This document shows, piece after piece, positions 45,631-55,790 of a stretch of 64,000 nt of DNA. The position numbers and the translations under genes are program-made. Below the pieces are notes generated by a model, which searched no databases, was not told where the DNA came from, and saw nothing but the letters and a program-made list of their open reading frames with translations. The stretch's first letter is position 1. Each line of letters begins with the position of its first letter. Origin of the DNA: Spirometra erinaceieuropaei (lineage: Eukaryota; Platyhelminthes; Cestoda; Diphyllobothriidea; Diphyllobothriidae); assembly GCA_902702965.1 (NCBI GenBank), contig CACRXP010000038.1, positions 740,335 through 804,334 on the forward strand, in the 5' to 3' direction.

Positions 45631-46642
45631 TGAAACTAGGAAATGGCGAATTCTGGTTTCAAAATTCACCTTAGACTACATTCCTTTCATTCTAACTTGA
45701 ACACATCTCTAGGGGGAAATGAAAACGTGAAACTCAGTTTAAATTCAAACTTACTTCTGTCGGGAGAGACCCTCAGCTGAATTTTCTGTATGCTAACAGT
45801 AACTCTTGCTAGGCTTTTGGCAGATTGACAGGCTCCTTAATGGAATCGTCATTTGAATTCTAGGTCTCCTGTCGCTGGCCTAAGATCCAGTCATCCGAAC
45901 TGTTCGAGACCGTCACGCGGTCGTGTGCGAAGTTGTGCCCTGGAGAGGATTAAAGAGTGGCCACTAAGGACAGTTTGTTTTTTTATTTCCTTAGGCGGAA
46001 TCTCCTGTCCGTGCGTTTTTGCACAGACTTGTTTACTGGTCTCATCAGCATAAATGGATTTGCCGCAAATTCCTTCGGCCTTGGGAAAAAAACCTCCGAT
46101 TTGCAGCGTGTCTGTGGAATGCATGCTCCACTGACGACCATCCTTTCCGGCCGGTGTGCCGCTGTACTTCCAAATCTATTCGTTAATTTAAGGGATTACT
46201 CGAAAGCAATACTAAAATACAGCATAATGGGTAGGCACTGGGACTTATGCGCGTTCAACTACTCGGCATGATTTGTAGGATGTCTGGTGGTTATGGACTG
46301 CTTTTCGGATGTTAGTTGACTCGCTGCAATATGTACAGTTCATGACCTATCTAATGAAATATTACGAACTGTGAACTTAGATCGCTGTAGCGCACGATAC
46401 TGCTACCCCGCATCCACGAACGTTATACTGCTTCAAAAATATGACTGAGCCTCAAAAGAAGGCATAGTTTGGTTTATAAAGTACTATTTATTGACTAAGA
46501 AATAAGTTTTTTTAGGAAAAACCACAAAATCAAAAAATCGACCGTATGATAGGCCAACTAATCAGGGTCTAATATAACTGTCAGAAGAGTAGGAAAATTG
46601 CACAAAACGGCAAAAAATGAAAACAGTAACAAATACAACGTG
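45631..46642. other. Tc1-like T2 3' flank and unassigned DNA
   Basis: 46330-46490 matches T1 at 18870-19030, so it belongs to the Tc1-like repeat unit downstream of the transposase. The terminal inverted repeats could not be placed. 45631-46300 is unassigned. Confidence 0.45.
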
Positions 46643-46903
46643 TTAGTACTTTGTTGATTGTCCTTTAGCTTTTAAAGTTACTGTAAGGCGGGAGGGTATG
46701 AAGACTACCACGTTGTCTATGGTGGTTGGGCCTATGTAATTATTAAATAAAAATTGTAACTTCTGTCCCATATAAATATGTTTCCTTGCCTTGCTCCGAT
46801 TTCTTTTGATTAGTGCAAAAAGATTTTCGATGGTATTTAGAAACGGGCTGTTGGCTGGGATAAAAATGCTTCGAAGGCCGCAGGCAGATAGGCTGGCTGT
46901 GGT

Positions 46904-46945
46904 CTAGAATATTAGACATAGTCGTAGGCTGAATTGGAATCATAT
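46904..46945 (-). other. Candidate mini-intron 2 in Tc1-like transposase
   Basis: 42 nt, ends CTAAT-ATTCTAG (branch-like plus acceptor) but starts AT instead of GT. Its removal gives exactly 34 residues between the second Asp position and the Glu. T1 keeps GT at the same place (19151-19193). Confidence 0.5.
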
Positions 46946-47423
46946 CTCCTTTGAGTGGTGGATAGGGGCATTACCCTACAGCAGTATAGTGTCCATTCGA
47001 CGTCTATGAATGCCGTTATAACCGAAGGCATCCCTTACGATGCCGATGATCACCTTTCTATTTATCGTCTCCACTGCTGAACGCCAGATCGGTCGCTCTC
47101 CGAATTTGATGGCCATCCAAACCATCAGGCGTCGGCAATTCTTGACATTTTGCGTCGACGTAGTGTGCTCTCGTGGAAAGTTCTTCCAAAATATGACCAC
47201 CTGGGTCGACTTCAGAGGCTTGTCTAACAATAACACTTCATCACAAAGGTAAATGCTCTTCCAGAAGAAAAGTCTGTGATCAATATATTTTTGAGCAAAC
47301 AAGAAACGTTCTCTTATAAGTTTTCTACTTAAAAATGGCTTTATCATGGCGTTCTGCTGTTGGAGACCGAACTCTTTCATTTTTTTTCTAATTCTGCGCA
47401 TAGAAAATATCGACAGATGTTCA

Positions 47424-47462
47424 CTGTAAATTGCCTAAAGGGGCATATAATGATACTTTTAC
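47424..47462 (-). other. Candidate mini-intron 1 in Tc1-like transposase
   Basis: 39 nt, GTAAAAG ... TTTACAG, with in-frame stops inside. Removal joins RGEL to EHLSIFSMRR in one frame. Confidence 0.55.
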
Positions 47463-47695
47463 AGTTCCCCACGAATGAATTTGTCGTCCTGTTTGCTCGT
47501 GGACCGTTTTAGCCCACCTTGCTTAGTTCTAGACATTGTTTTATTATTCATAATTCTCCAGGGAATGAACTGGCTAATTTTGAAAATACTAGCTAACGAC
47601 TCACGCGGCAGCCTTTCGGCTGCCAATTTTTGTATCCGCTCAAAGTCAACTTCCGATAGGAACTGTTTTGATATCTTTGCTGCACGGCGTGGCAA

Positions 47696-48402
47696 AGAAA
47701 AGTGACAGCATGTAGCCCGTAATCTATATATACGTATTTACGCCTACTAGTTCCCGGTGTAGTAAAACAGACACAGTCGAACAGGCTTATAAATGCGTTT
47801 TACGGTATAAAACGTTACAGTCTTTCTAAATAGAATTTAGGAAGTGAAAAGTTTTTTTGATTTAGATATGTGAAGACTTTGTTTTTACATACCTGACTCG
47901 ACCTGATTTTCATGAACTAAAAATCACACCTTCCATTTTCAGAGTGGTCTTCTTTGATATTTTTTGTTATATGAAAGTTTCTTTATAACGTAACGCGTGC
48001 AAATAAAAGGTTTTAATATGGGGTACTTGTTAAAATAGGAAATTAAATAAATATTCGGCGTCAAAATTTGCATAATTTTGTTCCGTTTCCCCTCAATAAA
48101 ACTGAACTAACATGACGTCTTTTATAGCAAAGGGCTTTTGGGGATTTTAATCAATTCTAAATACAAAAATGAGCACACCAAATATATGCCGTCCCCTCAA
48201 CTCAAATACCGGTCTCAGCATTTCATGATCTAGATCATCTACTGTACCAACCCCCGGTAAATCAACTCAATGCCGCGTCGGCCCTCACAGCAGGCTCTGC
48301 TGTAGTAGTCCTGGACCACTACAAGGGCCAGATTGAGGCACGACACGCGTTAACCGCAACACACAGATTTCACGCAAATCATAATTAATGCCCTCTGTGG
48401 TG
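47696..48402. other. Tc1-like T2 5' flank and unassigned DNA
   Basis: Similarity with T1 continues upstream of the start codon to about 47940; the element end was not located. The remainder is unassigned. Confidence 0.45.
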
Positions 48403-48495
48403 GTGCTGCGGCACGTCTTGGTGCAGGTTCTTGCCGCGCTAGTCGCCCCCACTCAATCGCCGCATCAACTGGCTGACCGGCTGGCCGGGCTGGAC
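48403..48495 (+). repeat. Dispersed repeat, copy 2
   Basis: Related to 40121-40215. Confidence 0.55.
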
Positions 48496-48599
48496 AACCT
48501 AAAAATGTCGCATTCTGACTCGTTTAGGAATAGGACTGACTTCTACGGCCTCCTAAACTGAACCTGATAACCGGAACAGCAGCAATACAATTGGTTTTG

Positions 48600-48830
48600 A
48601 GACAACTTCCAGTCAAACTAGGGTTAGACTAAGGATTAGGTTTAAGGCTATATTTGGCGTTAATGGTAAGGTATGTCAAGATAAAATGTAGAGTTATGTT
48701 TGGGTTACTGCCAAATTCAGAGTTAATGTTTGGGAAAGGGTTATTATTAGGACTAGGGCAAAGATTTAGTTTCAAATGGGAGTAACTGTTGGGGTTAGGA
48801 CACGGGAATATTTTGCCCCTTCCGGAATTA
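48600..48830. repeat. Degenerate TTAGG/GGTTA-rich stretch
   Basis: Many imperfect GGTTA / TTAGG words with no fixed period. 48760-48830 shares GGCAAAG...GGTTAGGACACGG with 31880-31946; a weaker match is at 23735-23815. Confidence 0.4.
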
Positions 48831-49059
48831 TGCGCAGGTTCACATTTATTACTTAGGCGGGACGTTCCTATATTTCACGTTCTATTTAAGGAGCCACATA
48901 AGTCAGTCCTTCCTCGCTTGGCTTTGTGGTAGCTATTTTTGACTCTGGGTAGTTCTTCCTCTGCGGCCTTTTCTGGCTGCTCAGAACCTGAAGGCTAGCT
49001 CGAAAAGAACTCTATTAAATGAGTGGTGAAAATCACCAAGTGATCAAACAATATAGAAC

Positions 49060-49930
49060 AGTAGGTGGGCTAACTCATGAAATGTCAACCGAAATTTTGA
49101 AGTACGTCTCTGTTTTGGAAAGATTAACTAAGTAGGGTTATAAAACTAATACTCGCGCAGCATAAGGCTGTAATAATTCAGTTACTACACGATGCCGGCT
49201 TTCGAAAGAACTTCGATCCAGCTGCACGCAAAAGTACAGTCTGTAAAAAAGACCACTTAAGTAACATGCATTTTTCTCGTTAAATCTCGATACCCCTAAA
49301 AATGCAATTAGATTTCATGTGAAACATGTATAAAAATATTCATTCTTTCGTTCATTCGGTAGAAAATGACGTCTTTCTCCAACTTTTTACACGAGGCACG
49401 TGTTTAATTCGATTTTAAAAACGTTTTTAATTGTGAGATTTTCTAATACCGTGAAATGGCCATTTACTAAACGCCATGCCTCTGCATTTACCAATGCAGC
49501 TTGTACAGTTAACAATATGGCTCAAATCCACTGCTAAATTTTATAAACCCCTTATGGTGTCTTTTTAATACCGTAGAGAAAGTAGAGTTTTCCGTACACG
49601 AGAAATAGACGGCATGTAGTTTGGAAACTCTGAATGTAATTGTGACAGCAGGTCGGGGTTCAAAATTATTCTTGAATTGAAAAGGTTTGTGAAAATTGAA
49701 TTTTACCTTCCTTTCGAGCATAAAATTGAAAAAAAAATAATTCTCTTCCGACTGAGCAAGGGAATGAATACTTTTATGCCCGTTGTCCATAAAGGATAAT
49801 TAAAATTTTAAGGGCATCTAAAATCAATGAGAAAAATGCCTGCTACTTAGGAAGTCCTTTTTGAAAAGTGTAGTGTCTTTGTACAGCCGGAAGGAAGTTC
49901 CTTTGACAGTTGGCACCCTGGGGTAAATGG
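49060..49930. repeat. MITE-P, old copy
   Basis: Left arm 49060-49460 (CTCATGAAATGTCAACCGAAATTTTGAA split by changes, ACATGCATTTTTC, TTCGGTAGAAAATGAC) and right arm 49790-49930 (AAAATCAATGAGAAAAATGC, CTTAGGAAGTCC). Strongly diverged. Confidence 0.55.
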
Positions 49931-51049
49931 ACTTTAAATGCTGGTTTTCTGATACAGTCTGGTTGCCTGGTAACATGTGCAGATAAAGAGCTGAAAATTT
50001 AATCCATCACGGGCAATGTCACATTTTGAAGTGATGAAAAAATATTAGCAGCTGATATATCCAATGTTGGTAAATATTTACGCTCACTTAAAATGGTCTT
50101 TTAACGAGGAGTGTGATGCCGTACAGATTTACCAAAATATGATAAGAAAAGCTTAACTTGCAGTGAAAAGTATTAAATTCAAAGCAATCATTTCTGCGTC
50201 GAATTGTGACTGGTAGCGAGAGTTTGATCTGTCACAATACTCCTAAAACTCAAAAGCCTAGATATCACCTGACCAATCATAAACATCGACGTCGAAGCAC
50301 GATATTCATGATAAGAAATTTTTATTGCATATCTGGTGGAGTCAGGAGAGATTGCTGCACTGCAGACGGCTGACGTCATCTTAAGCTGTTACTGCTGACC
50401 GGTGTCAACAACAATTAATCAAATGAAGTTGAGCACTGGAAGCGAAAAATGGAAATGTAGCGGAAGACATGGTAAGCTGATTTTGCAACATACAAAGGCC
50501 AAGCACAATTTTGAACAAAGAGCGAAGGGAATTTTGGAAACACTTTGCCGGGAAATATTGCCTGATCCTTTGTGTTCCTCAGACATTGTTCCGGCAGATC
50601 ATCATTTGTTTCGGTCATTGTGACATGACCTTATTGAGCAATGCTTCAGTTTTAATAAAAACATCTCGAAAATCGGCTACACCAATGTTAATCCTTAAAA
50701 TATCAACCGTTTTTTCTGCCGTGAAATCAGTTTCTTATAACCTATTTTAAAAAAACATGCTCTTGTCTACTAAAAATGAAAGAAGTAACTAGATTTTGAG
50801 ATTTACCTAGAAAACTAAGGAAAAAAGTGTTTGTGGCTGGCTCACTCGTTGTAGGAAACTGGGACGTTGCATAGCCTGACTTGGTACTGCGAACCAGACC
50901 TTAAATCAATAAATAAAGTAACAATGGCATCAACCTGGCTTTTTTTAAAGACACTGGGTTAGTTATGTTGAAATTCCAAGTTTCTGATCAAAATTCTGCT
51001 CGTGGTTGGGAGCATGGTCCGGAGTACACGGCATGTCTCGTGCATTGTG
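49931..51049. other. Unassigned DNA
   Basis: No recognisable gene; frames up to 79 codons. Confidence 0.5.
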
Positions 51050-51440
51050 TGGCGTATTTCATGAAACATCGACTGAAATGCCAAAATTAGATCACGTTTA
51101 GAAGCGATTACTTACGTAAGAATACTAACAAGGACAATCTAGTTATATGACTGCCAAGCCAAGGTACTGGCCATTGAATGTGCGTCCCTCCGACCGTCTG
51201 TAGAATTCTTGCCCGTTTTATGGTCATCGCTTAAGTTAGACGACTTTTATCTACTGATAACCGATTTTCTTTTAAATCCATGTATATCTTATTGCAATCT
51301 CTACAAATGTCATTTTATGCAGGCATTTTGTAGTGAGTTACCTTTTTAAAAAATCTTCTTTCTTTAAAACTACCGGTTTTAGTTTAAAAAGTTCTTCCGA
51401 GCAATTTTGAATCTTACCTACTGTTAGACTAATGTTTAGG
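51050..51440. repeat. MITE-P left-arm remnant
   Basis: GTATTTCATGAAACATCGACTGAAAT, GATTACTTACGTAAG and later arm blocks are similar to the left arm of MITE-P (first block written here exceeds no single exact match; it is imperfect). The right part is lost before the gap. Confidence 0.4.
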
Positions 51441-51723
51441 GTTTCCGTGCCACAAGCCATAAATTCTGCATGCCTGGTTGGATTCACATTTTCCAGTGTG
51501 TTTAAGAGAATGACATAAACAACTCATAAAACTTTACGCTGCGTAGCGACCGTGCCCTATATTGTCTACGGAACAGTAGCAAACATATAAATACAGTGTT
51601 ATTAGAATAAATTTTTGTAATTTACATATCGCATAATTGCAAAAATTCATAAACCGAAATCAACGGTTGCTTTACTGTAAAGGTTAGAGAAGACGTGATG
51701 CACAAAAAATAAGCATAAAACGG

Positions 51724-52377
51724 NNNNNNNNNNNNNNNNNNNNNNNNNNNNNNNNNNNNNNNNNNNNNNNNNNNNNNNNNNNNNNNNNNNNNNNNNNNNN
51801 NNNNNNNNNNNNNNNNNNNNNNNNNNNNNNNNNNNNNNNNNNNNNNNNNNNNNNNNNNNNNNNNNNNNNNNNNNNNNNNNNNNNNNNNNNNNNNNNNNNN
51901 NNNNNNNNNNNNNNNNNNNNNNNNNNNNNNNNNNNNNNNNNNNNNNNNNNNNNNNNNNNNNNNNNNNNNNNNNNNNNNNNNNNNNNNNNNNNNNNNNNNN
52001 NNNNNNNNNNNNNNNNNNNNNNNNNNNNNNNNNNNNNNNNNNNNNNNNNNNNNNNNNNNNNNNNNNNNNNNNNNNNNNNNNNNNNNNNNNNNNNNNNNNN
52101 NNNNNNNNNNNNNNNNNNNNNNNNNNNNNNNNNNNNNNNNNNNNNNNNNNNNNNNNNNNNNNNNNNNNNNNNNNNNNNNNNNNNNNNNNNNNNNNNNNNN
52201 NNNNNNNNNNNNNNNNNNNNNNNNNNNNNNNNNNNNNNNNNNNNNNNNNNNNNNNNNNNNNNNNNNNNNNNNNNNNNNNNNNNNNNNNNNNNNNNNNNNN
52301 NNNNNNNNNNNNNNNNNNNNNNNNNNNNNNNNNNNNNNNNNNNNNNNNNNNNNNNNNNNNNNNNNNNNNNNNNNNNN
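51724..52377. other. Assembly gap (654 N)
   Basis: Uninterrupted run of N. Confidence 0.99.
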
Positions 52378-52639
52378 ATTTTATGAGTTGGCGCACAAAG
52401 GCGCATGAAAAAGCAACTTTGCCTGGCACGAAAGTATCGTTTTCGGCTAGCGCATTCAGAAAAGCATGTGGACGAACGACTATTTGTTCATCTGCATAAG
52501 CCTATTAGGCATGATTTATGAATGATCAATTGCATTTTCTACACAGAGCGCTAGTCCTGAAAAAGATTTTAGGAATGAAGGCAAAAGTTAGAGTTCCTGG
52601 TGTACGTACAAGTCAGGAAGAAGGGTGGTCGCACACCGG

Positions 52640-52940
52640 AACAGTCTGTTTATTGTTCTGAGCTTTTGAACTCAAGTGGCGGTCTATTCTCAGAGGTAGT
52701 AGCGGCAAAAGAACACGCGACAGTTATAGGGCGTGTTAGCCGATCCTCGATTGATGGTTCAAGACGGGAGGCGACTGCACAGGGTTTGTACGTCTGCCCC
52801 AGATCAATAAATCGATTGACCGATTTCTCATCCGAGGCCCAGGCGTCAATCAGTTCTTGGTCTGTTTTGTTTCCGGTGTGGGAGATTATTTTGAAGGTCA
52901 CAAAGTTAAACCCCATGAACCATTTTTCAAGTTTCAACTA
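52640..52940 (-). mobile_element. PLE-H, C-terminal fragment of a PLE protein
   Basis: The minus-strand frame 52650-52937 matches the tail after the GIY-YIG core of PLE-E: GFNFVTFKII (PLE-E: HEFNFASTRIL), GNKTDQELIDAW (ASNKTRRELLKVW) and SVNRFIDL (SINRRVGI). The nuclease core itself is absent; the homology stops where MITE-P begins. Confidence 0.6.
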
Positions 52941-52960
52941 ATTAATTCGAGTATCTATAG

Positions 52961-53125
52961 TCAGTGGTCAATCTCGCGAAATGTTATCCAAATTTCTGAA
53001 ATTCGTTGTCGAGTAAAAAGAGTTACTTTAACGGAGTCGCGACATCGATTATCATGCAGCCAGGATCCTGGCCTTTGGATGCACCTTCTTCGGCCGTCTG
53101 CAAAAGACAGTGCACGATAATAAGT
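52961..53125 (+). repeat. MITE-P copy split by PLE-E, left part
   Basis: Outer left arm: CAGTGGTCAATCTCGCGAAATGTT, ATTATCATGCAGC, TTTGGATGCACC, CTGCAAAAGAC (imperfect matches). The arm breaks off at about 53125 and resumes at about 54565. Confidence 0.6.
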
Positions 53126-54311
53126 GGTTTCATTATTCACATCCATCCCACCGGACCTGGCACACGACGTTTTAAGCAAACGACTCGAAGAAAACTACGA
53201 CGAAACGAACAGACCCCGAAAAATCGACCATTTACTGCAGCTCTTTGCTTTCTGCCAACAAACCTTTTTCAAACTCACTGGCAGAACATACGAACAGCTT
53301 AAAGGAACACCGGTGGGTTCGCCAGCATCCAGCCTGGTCGCAAAACTAGTCTTGCAGGAACTGGTAAAAGTCGCCTTCGACCACTATGAATCTGCATTTT
53401 GACGCCGGTACGTGGACGACATGTTTGTTATAATTGAAAGGAGCAGACTAGCCGACTTTCAAGACCTGCTTAACGGCATCTTCCCGGAAATTCAGTTGAA
53501 AAGGGGCGAAGAGTATGCCAAACAGCTGCCTTTCTTTGACTTTCTCGTCACACGCAAACCCAACGGCGAACTCAGCACCACGGTGTACAGAAAGGCAACT
53601 AACACGACTCCGATCCTCAAATACGACAGTATGCATCCAATGGCGCATAAACGCAGGTGTGTTAGGACACTCTTCCAAAGGGTAAAAGCGCACTGCAGTG
53701 AGCCAGAGGGACAAGTACGAGAACTACGACATCTTCGGTACCAACTAACAGGGAATGGATACCCGGACAGCTTCGTCAACCAGTGCCTCCGTACGCACTC
53801 ACGACGAACAAACGGAGGAGAGCCGCCAACACTCTGGTACCCTCTACCATATATAAAGAATGTGTCCGCAGCGATGGAACGTATCGTTGGAGAGTTCGGC
53901 GGGGGTATCGCTCACCGTCCGATAGCGACCATGCACAACAAAATCATGCGAGTGAAGGACCGACTAGACTTGAAAGAACAATCGGGGGTCGTTTGTCAGA
54001 TCCCAAGTCGGGACTGCCCTCGCCACTACACAGGACAGACCGGACGACGACTTAGCTCACGAATAACGGAGCATAAACGGGCGGTCCGGAGAGGCGACCC
54101 GTTTTCTCAGGTCGCCAGTCACACCCAAGAGTAAGGCCACGAATTCAACTTCGCGAGCACGCGGATATTAGCGTGGGCCAGCAATAAGACAAGGCGAGAA
54201 CTGTTGAAGGTCTGGGTGTCTGACACCAACTCTATCAACAGACGCGTTGGTATACCTCCCTCCTATCACGCGCTCCGTTCCCGCAGCCAAGGGGCGAGAC
54301 TCAATTTCTAG
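53124..54311 (+). pseudogene. PLE-E reverse transcriptase / GIY-YIG protein, one frame with two stops
   Basis: 5'-truncated PLE protein beginning inside RT motif A (VSLFTSIP). Motif B KGTPVGSPASS near 53305; motif C RRYVDDMFVI at 53403 with both Asp intact; FFDFLV near 53530; KRRCVRTLF near 53653; WYPLPYIKNVSAAM near 53838; GIY-YIG with GVVCQI (Tyr to Cys), HYTGQTGRRL and catalytic Glu in TEH near 54067. One reading frame runs the whole way, interrupted only by TGA at 53400-53402 (a Trp position in PLE-A) and TAA at 54132-54134. The last part carries NFASTRILAW and SINRRV. A different lineage from PLE-A. Truncation is typical of incomplete reverse transcription. Confidence 0.82.
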
Positions 54312-54453
54312 CCAAGGACACACACAGTCACGCCGCAGTGAGACGGCGTGGAATTCAGCCTATCGCGAATACCACCCTCTGCATTCGTATCTCCACCCTC
54401 GTTCATGGTTTGACTACAAAAACTGCTCATTTGATGCCGCATTCTTACAGTCT

Positions 54454-54487
54454 CTGACGGTGACTTCCTGTACGAGACCGAAAGCTC
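54454..54487 (+). ncRNA. Hammerhead-like motif at the PLE-E 3' end
   Basis: CTGACGG (54454-54460; the last core A is G) and GAAAGCTC (54480-54487) span 34 nt, the same as the PLE-A hammerheads. Stem III would be the self-complementary AGCT; stem I TCT/AGA is 3 bp. Stem II pairs poorly. Probably a decayed ribozyme. Confidence 0.35.
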
Positions 54488-54564
54488 AGAATAATACACC
54501 TACTATTCCAGAGATCGTCTGTTCATCTTCTTTAAAAAAGAACCTGGGATTCGCATGTTCGCAT

Positions 54565-54735
54565 CCATCTGTATGCATTTCTTTTATTGATTTCGATTTC
54601 CTTATATATTCAAACATATTTTATAGAAAACATGCACAAAACGTTTTCACGTACGCATTTAGTAGCAAAGCAAGTTTTTTTAATTTCGTTCTTTAAAAAA
54701 GACTATATTTAGGTTCCGAGAAATTTTATACTGTA
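54565..54735 (+). repeat. MITE-P copy split by PLE-E, right part
   Basis: Resumes the left arm: TATGCATTTC, ATATTCAAACATATTTTATAG, AAAACATGCACAAAA, ATATTTAGGTT. Truncated at about 54735, where FB-C begins. Confidence 0.6.
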
Positions 54736-54739
54736 CAGT

Positions 54740-55333
54740 AAGATACTACCATACTAAGAGCACGCGTGCTAGTCAAAGCTCATACACGCATGTTTCGCGA
54801 TATTCTGCCGCTGCATGACGCATCTGCGAGGGATTCGGCTTGTCAGCGGGTCCCCTAGCATTTTCCGTCTGTTTTCTGGTAGATTCTCTAATTTAGAAAT
54901 TGCTGCTTTTTAATTTTTTAGAAATTACCTACGAACTTGGAGTAGGTTAGTTTATTTGAGGTCTATATGCACGGACCAAGAATTGTATGTATGAATATTT
55001 GGGTCAAAGTTTATCAGCCGCAGAGGGTAATCGCGTAATATTCATTAACTGCCGACCGGCAGCTAGTAGTATACTCAAGGGTAAGGCGATTCCATACTAG
55101 CAGCACAGATACTGGCCAAAAGCCCATACTGTGCTGTTAGTATGAAATCACCTTACTCTAGCGTATGCTACTAGCTGCCTGTCGGCAGTTAATGCATATT
55201 ACACGGTTACCCGCTGTGAATGATGAACTTTGGCCCAAATATTCATAAATAAAATTCTCGGTATGTGCCTATAGATCTCGAATAAACTGATCTAATCCGA
55301 GTTCATAGATAAATTCTAAGGAAATTTAAAAGC
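54740..55333. repeat. Foldback family FB-C, large palindrome
   Basis: Inner palindrome 54904-55333, centre at 55118.5, arms about 200 bp with about 20 bp of loop. The outer left arm (54740-54903) matches the outer arm at 17655-17830. The palindrome's loop region (about 55068-55175) itself repeats the outer-arm end (GGTAAGGCGAT, AAAAGCCCATAC). No coding sequence. Confidence 0.8.
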
Positions 55334-55599
55334 GAGACATGTTATAGTTTGATGATTCCTAAGACAGTCCTATATCAATTCAGGCAGTATCTTTTCTGCT
55401 TGGTTATTTATGCTTCTCACGAAGTATACGGCAACGTACATATCGGTTACATAGTACCTTCTAAACGGCGTAGAGGAATGCATGATCTTCTCACGCGAAA
55501 AGAATACAGTTTGTAAACTCGAAGCCCTAAATACAACGACAAATCAACCTACAAAGAATTAGAGAAATTAAACCAATGTTTGGAAATAAATATACATAT
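55334..55599. other. Unassigned DNA
   Basis: Nothing recognisable. Confidence 0.5.
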
Positions 55600-55790
55600 T
55601 TGAGTTAACAAGGGCATCAAAAGTCAACAGAAAACATTCAGGCTATCCAAGAAGTCTATATTTATGGAATGTGATTTTTCAGACGGTTAAGAAGACGTAC
55701 ATTCAAAAACCAGAGTCTTTGCTTGTTGCAAGCATCATGGAAATATGCTGCAAGATAATTAGTGCTAAAAATCTACATAGGGCATATGAC
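55600..55790. repeat. MITE-P right-arm remnant (tentative)
   Basis: Weak similarity: GGGCATCAAAAGTCAACAG, AAGACGTACATTCAAAA, ATATGCTGCAAGATAATTAG. Confidence 0.3.

Larger units (their letters stand above)
46643..47695 (-). pseudogene. Tc1-like transposase, nearly intact (T2)
   Basis: Tc1/mariner (DD34E) transposase that would cut and paste the element at TA sites. Frame starts at MPRRAAKIS. HTH: RLPRESLASIFKISQ near residues 28-42, linker KQGGLKRS. Catalytic core: LCDEVLLL (first Asp), RRLMVWMAIKFGERPIW, GNAPIHHSK (second Asp, here Gly, 46965-46976 region), PANSPFLNTIENLFALIKR (the Glu). If two short introns are removed (47424-47462 and 46904-46945) the remaining 972 nt are in frame from Met to a TAA at 46643, 324 codons including stop, close to the family norm. 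The only remaining defect seen is a TAG (46974-46976) next to the Asp-to-Gly change, so this copy is dead but recent. Confidence 0.75.
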
